Shown here: positions 4,976 to 6,034 of the stretch, one piece after another | Numbering within the stretch: position 1 is the stretch's first letter | Layout: each line of letters starts with the position of its first letter | DNA from: Clostridia bacterium | GTDB lineage: Bacteria > Bacillota_A > Clostridia > Christensenellales > Aristaeellaceae | Assembly: GCA_017938645.1 (NCBI GenBank) | Contig: JAGBBE010000042.1 | Location: 1-6,034, forward strand | DNA: 6,034 nucleotides | Direction: 5' to 3' | Position numbers and translations under genes: made by a program | Notes under the pieces: model-generated | Database searches by the model: none | What the model was told of the DNA's origin: nothing | What the model saw: only the letters and a program-made list of their open reading frames with translations

Positions 4976-5486
4976 GGAAATCCCTCCTTTCCAGAACTGT
5001 CCTCAGTTTATCTCTGGCACGCTTTAAGCGCCCTGAGACAGACGATTGAGACAGATTCAGCGAATCGGCAATTTCGGTTACAGGCATGTCTTGATAGTAA
5101 TATAGGAGAATGACTTCTCGTAGTTTTACTGGCAGTTTCATCACGGCTTCTACCAAATCATCCTCGTGCTTATCAAAAGGAACACTTGCTTCAGGAAGCA
5201 TCTCTGGTGAAATCTGATGATCAATCATTCTGAACCAATTGGAACGATGAATATCATGGCAGGTATTCATTGCGATCTTCATTATCCATGTTTTTTCGCT
5301 GCTATCACCGCGAAACTTATTCATATTGCGATAGACTTTGATAAACGTATCCTGAACTGCATCCTCTGCCAGCGCTTTGTCGCGCAAATAGAGGTAACAC
5401 ATGCGCAGAAGTGTTTTTTGATATTGCTTCACGATTCGTTCAAACTCGTGATTCTGAGCGCTATCTGGGCCCTTGATATTGCTCAT
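4968..5486 (-). CDS. ECF-type sigma-70 family RNA polymerase sigma factor, 172 residues
   Basis: It directs RNA polymerase to a small regulon, normally in response to an envelope signal. The start is ATG at 5486, with AAGGAGGTGA (5494-5503) 7 nt upstream. Region 2 spans about residues 14-82 and includes AEDAVQDTFIKVYRN and the aromatic/basic stretch TWIMKIAMNTCHDIHR. Region 4 spans about 117-166 and includes LPVKLREVILLYYYQDM followed by the helix-turn-helix VTEIADSLNLSQSSVSGRLK, which reads the -35 element. Regions 1 and 3 are absent, and the length is typical of ECF factors. The next gene, overlapping by 8 nt, is its probable anti-sigma partner. No strong SigA promoter is seen upstream, which would fit self-activation. 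A weak candidate is at 5534-5560. Confidence 0.93.
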   Translation of the reverse strand: MSNIKGPDSAQNHEFERIVKQYQKTLLRMCYLYLRDKALAEDAVQDTFIKVYRNMNKFRGDSSEKTWIMKIAMNTCHDIHRSNWFRMIDHQISPEMLPEASVPFDKHEDDLVEAVMKLPVKLREVILLYYYQDMPVTEIADSLNLSQSSVSGRLKRARDKLRTVLERRDFHE

Positions 5487-5533
5487 GTGTTCCTCACCTC
5501 CTTACACTTATACTGACGAAGATCAGATGAAAA

Positions 5534-5560
5534 ATATCGTATTCCTGCAAGGATAATTTC
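5534..5560 (-). promoter_or_regulatory. Tentative self-activated ECF promoter of the sigma operon
   Basis: On the minus strand, GAAATT (5555-5560) and CGATAT (5534-5539) are 15 bp apart. They loosely resemble the GAAAC/CGTATA pattern of Bacillota ECF promoters. The match is weak, and the -35 lacks the usual AAC. Confidence 0.2.
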
Positions 5561-5616
5561 TGCAGATGGCCTAACCCCCTGATAGAACACGCTGTTTTGA
5601 ATGTGAAGCACATAAG

Positions 5617-5644
5617 AACCGGAAGGAATGGATTCAATCCGGTT
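5617..5644. other. Long hairpin upstream of the sigma operon
   Basis: AACCGGA (5617-5623) pairs with TCCGGTT (5638-5644), and inside it GAAT (5626-5629) faces ATTC (5632-5635). GCTTTTG follows on the plus strand. It could be a plus-strand terminator with no gene in front of it, or a boundary that insulates the sigma operon. The rest of 5487-5660 holds no gene. Confidence 0.45.
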
Positions 5645-5660
5645 GCTTTTGCGGCGGCAT

Positions 5661-5688
5661 AATAAATCCGCTTCCTGACCGGAAGCGG
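5661..5688 (-). terminator. Intrinsic terminator after structured element A
   Basis: CCGCTTCC (5668-5675) and GGAAGCGG (5681-5688) form a perfect 8-bp stem with loop TGACC. On the minus strand it is followed by ATTTATT. It lies about 32 nt beyond the CCACCA end of element A and upstream of the sigma operon. Confidence 0.7.
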
Positions 5689-5720
5689 CATTCAGTGCGG
5701 CGACTAACTCACTACTACGC

Positions 5721-5822
5721 TGGTGGCACCGAAGCCGAGCGCGTCCGGTGGACGCAATGAGCGAGGCGGAGCGTGGGGAATCGCAAGGAGCGCTTGCGCG
5801 ACTATGCGAGTTCCCCGGGTGA
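5721..5822 (-). repeat. Structured repeat element A, possible small RNA
   Basis: This copy is 102 nt long. It has hairpin GCGTCC-GGT-GGACGC (5741-5755). It also has a long stem, GGGGAATCGCA (5775-5785) with TGCGAGTTCCCC (5805-5816), fully paired apart from one bulge. Inside that stem is a small hairpin of GCGC arms (5790-5799). Element B shares the order and the flanks but differs inside the stems by matched changes. On the minus strand the element ends in CCACCA and is followed by a terminator. Confidence 0.7.
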
Positions 5823-5843
5823 TCGTTTCTCCCCTTATATCCT

Positions 5844-5918
5844 CCGAAGAAGCACAAAAAAACGACCGGATGATTCCGATCGTCTGGTGTTGGCTGACAA
5901 GACCAACTGTACTGGTGG
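5844..5918. repeat. 75-bp direct repeat, right copy
   Basis: Positions 5844-5887 are identical to 2771-2814. The following 31 bp have seven substitutions and no gaps. The copy lies between structured elements A and B, and its GGTGG end is the start of element B. Confidence 0.9.
5856..5883 (-). terminator. Intrinsic terminator after structured element B
   Basis: It is the same sequence as the terminator at 2783-2810: an 8-bp stem with a G-U pair on the minus strand, then seven T's. It lies about 30 nt beyond the CCACCA end of element B. Confidence 0.8.
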
Positions 5919-6019
5919 CACCGGAGCCTGCCGCGCCCGGTGGGCGAAACAGGCAGGCGGAGCGTGGGGAACCGCAAGAAGCAATGGAACATTGTGACTA
6001 TGCGGGCTCCCCGGGTGAT
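5913..6019 (-). repeat. Structured repeat element B, possible small RNA
   Basis: This copy is 107 nt long. Outer stem GCCTGCC/GGCAGGC (5926-5932/5952-5958) encloses hairpin CGCCC-GGT-GGGCG (5934-5946). A second stem pairs GGGGAACCGCA (5966-5976) with TGCGGGCTCCCC (6001-6012). It encloses CAATG-GAA-CATTG (5982-5994). One pair in the second stem is G-U on the minus strand but A-C on the plus strand, which favours minus-strand transcription. The surrounding sequence to 6034 holds no gene. Confidence 0.7.
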
Positions 6020-6034
6020 ACAAACTGAGACCCC

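Noticed and set aside
5483..5992. Minus-strand 169-codon frame and overlapping plus-strand frames through the repeats
   Set aside because: They run through terminators and structured repeats and into the sigma gene leader, and they lack ribosome sites. Composition is that of junk frames.
5721..6019. T-box riboswitch, because of GGTGGCACCG near the T-box consensus
   Set aside because: The consensus continues as CGCG, which is missing. No specifier-loop stem or downstream plus-strand terminator and gene is seen, and the G-U evidence favours the other strand.

Overview
The window looks like the chromosome of a GC-rich member of the Bacillota, probably a gut-type Clostridia. The pointers are strong AGGAGG ribosome binding sites, an ECF sigma factor followed by a one-helix membrane protein of clostridial type, and a sodium-pumping decarboxylase beta subunit. 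The genus cannot be told from the sequence.

Left part (1 to about 2840), mostly GC-rich. It opens with the 3' end of a Na+-translocating decarboxylase beta subunit and its terminator. An unrecognised three- or four-helix membrane protein follows on the minus strand (692-1243). An AT-rich regulatory interval has a promoter facing each way and several short direct repeats. It is followed by an unrecognised exported protein on the plus strand (1666-2214). A 102-residue membrane protein lies on the minus strand (2354-2662). Every gene here has a recognisable terminator.

Junction (2771-2911). A minus-strand fragment holds only the 3' half of a tRNA-Val(GAC), from the anticodon loop to CCA. A strong intrinsic terminator follows it. 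Homology to a tRNA stops at the anticodon loop, where integrases often recombine, so this looks like an attachment-site scar. The geometry puts the inserted DNA to the right of it.

Right part (about 2885 to 5510), clearly more AT-rich. Everything is on the minus strand: an ECF sigma factor overlapping its putative membrane anti-sigma/sensor partner, a strong terminator, then a Phd/YefM-type antitoxin and RelE/ParE-type toxin with their own consensus promoter. The sigma pair would couple an envelope signal to transcription. The toxin-antitoxin pair would stabilise the segment or act as a stress module. No integrase or transposase is visible.

Right edge (5617-6034), non-coding and repeat-rich. 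Two copies of an approximately 105-nt structured element (5721-5822 and 5913-6019) differ by compensatory changes in their stems. On the minus strand each is followed by an intrinsic terminator. One of these terminators is part of a 75-bp direct repeat of the sequence next to the tRNA fragment, so related repeats bracket the AT-rich module. This repeat and RNA-like architecture, together with the tRNA scar, is the most unusual content of the window.
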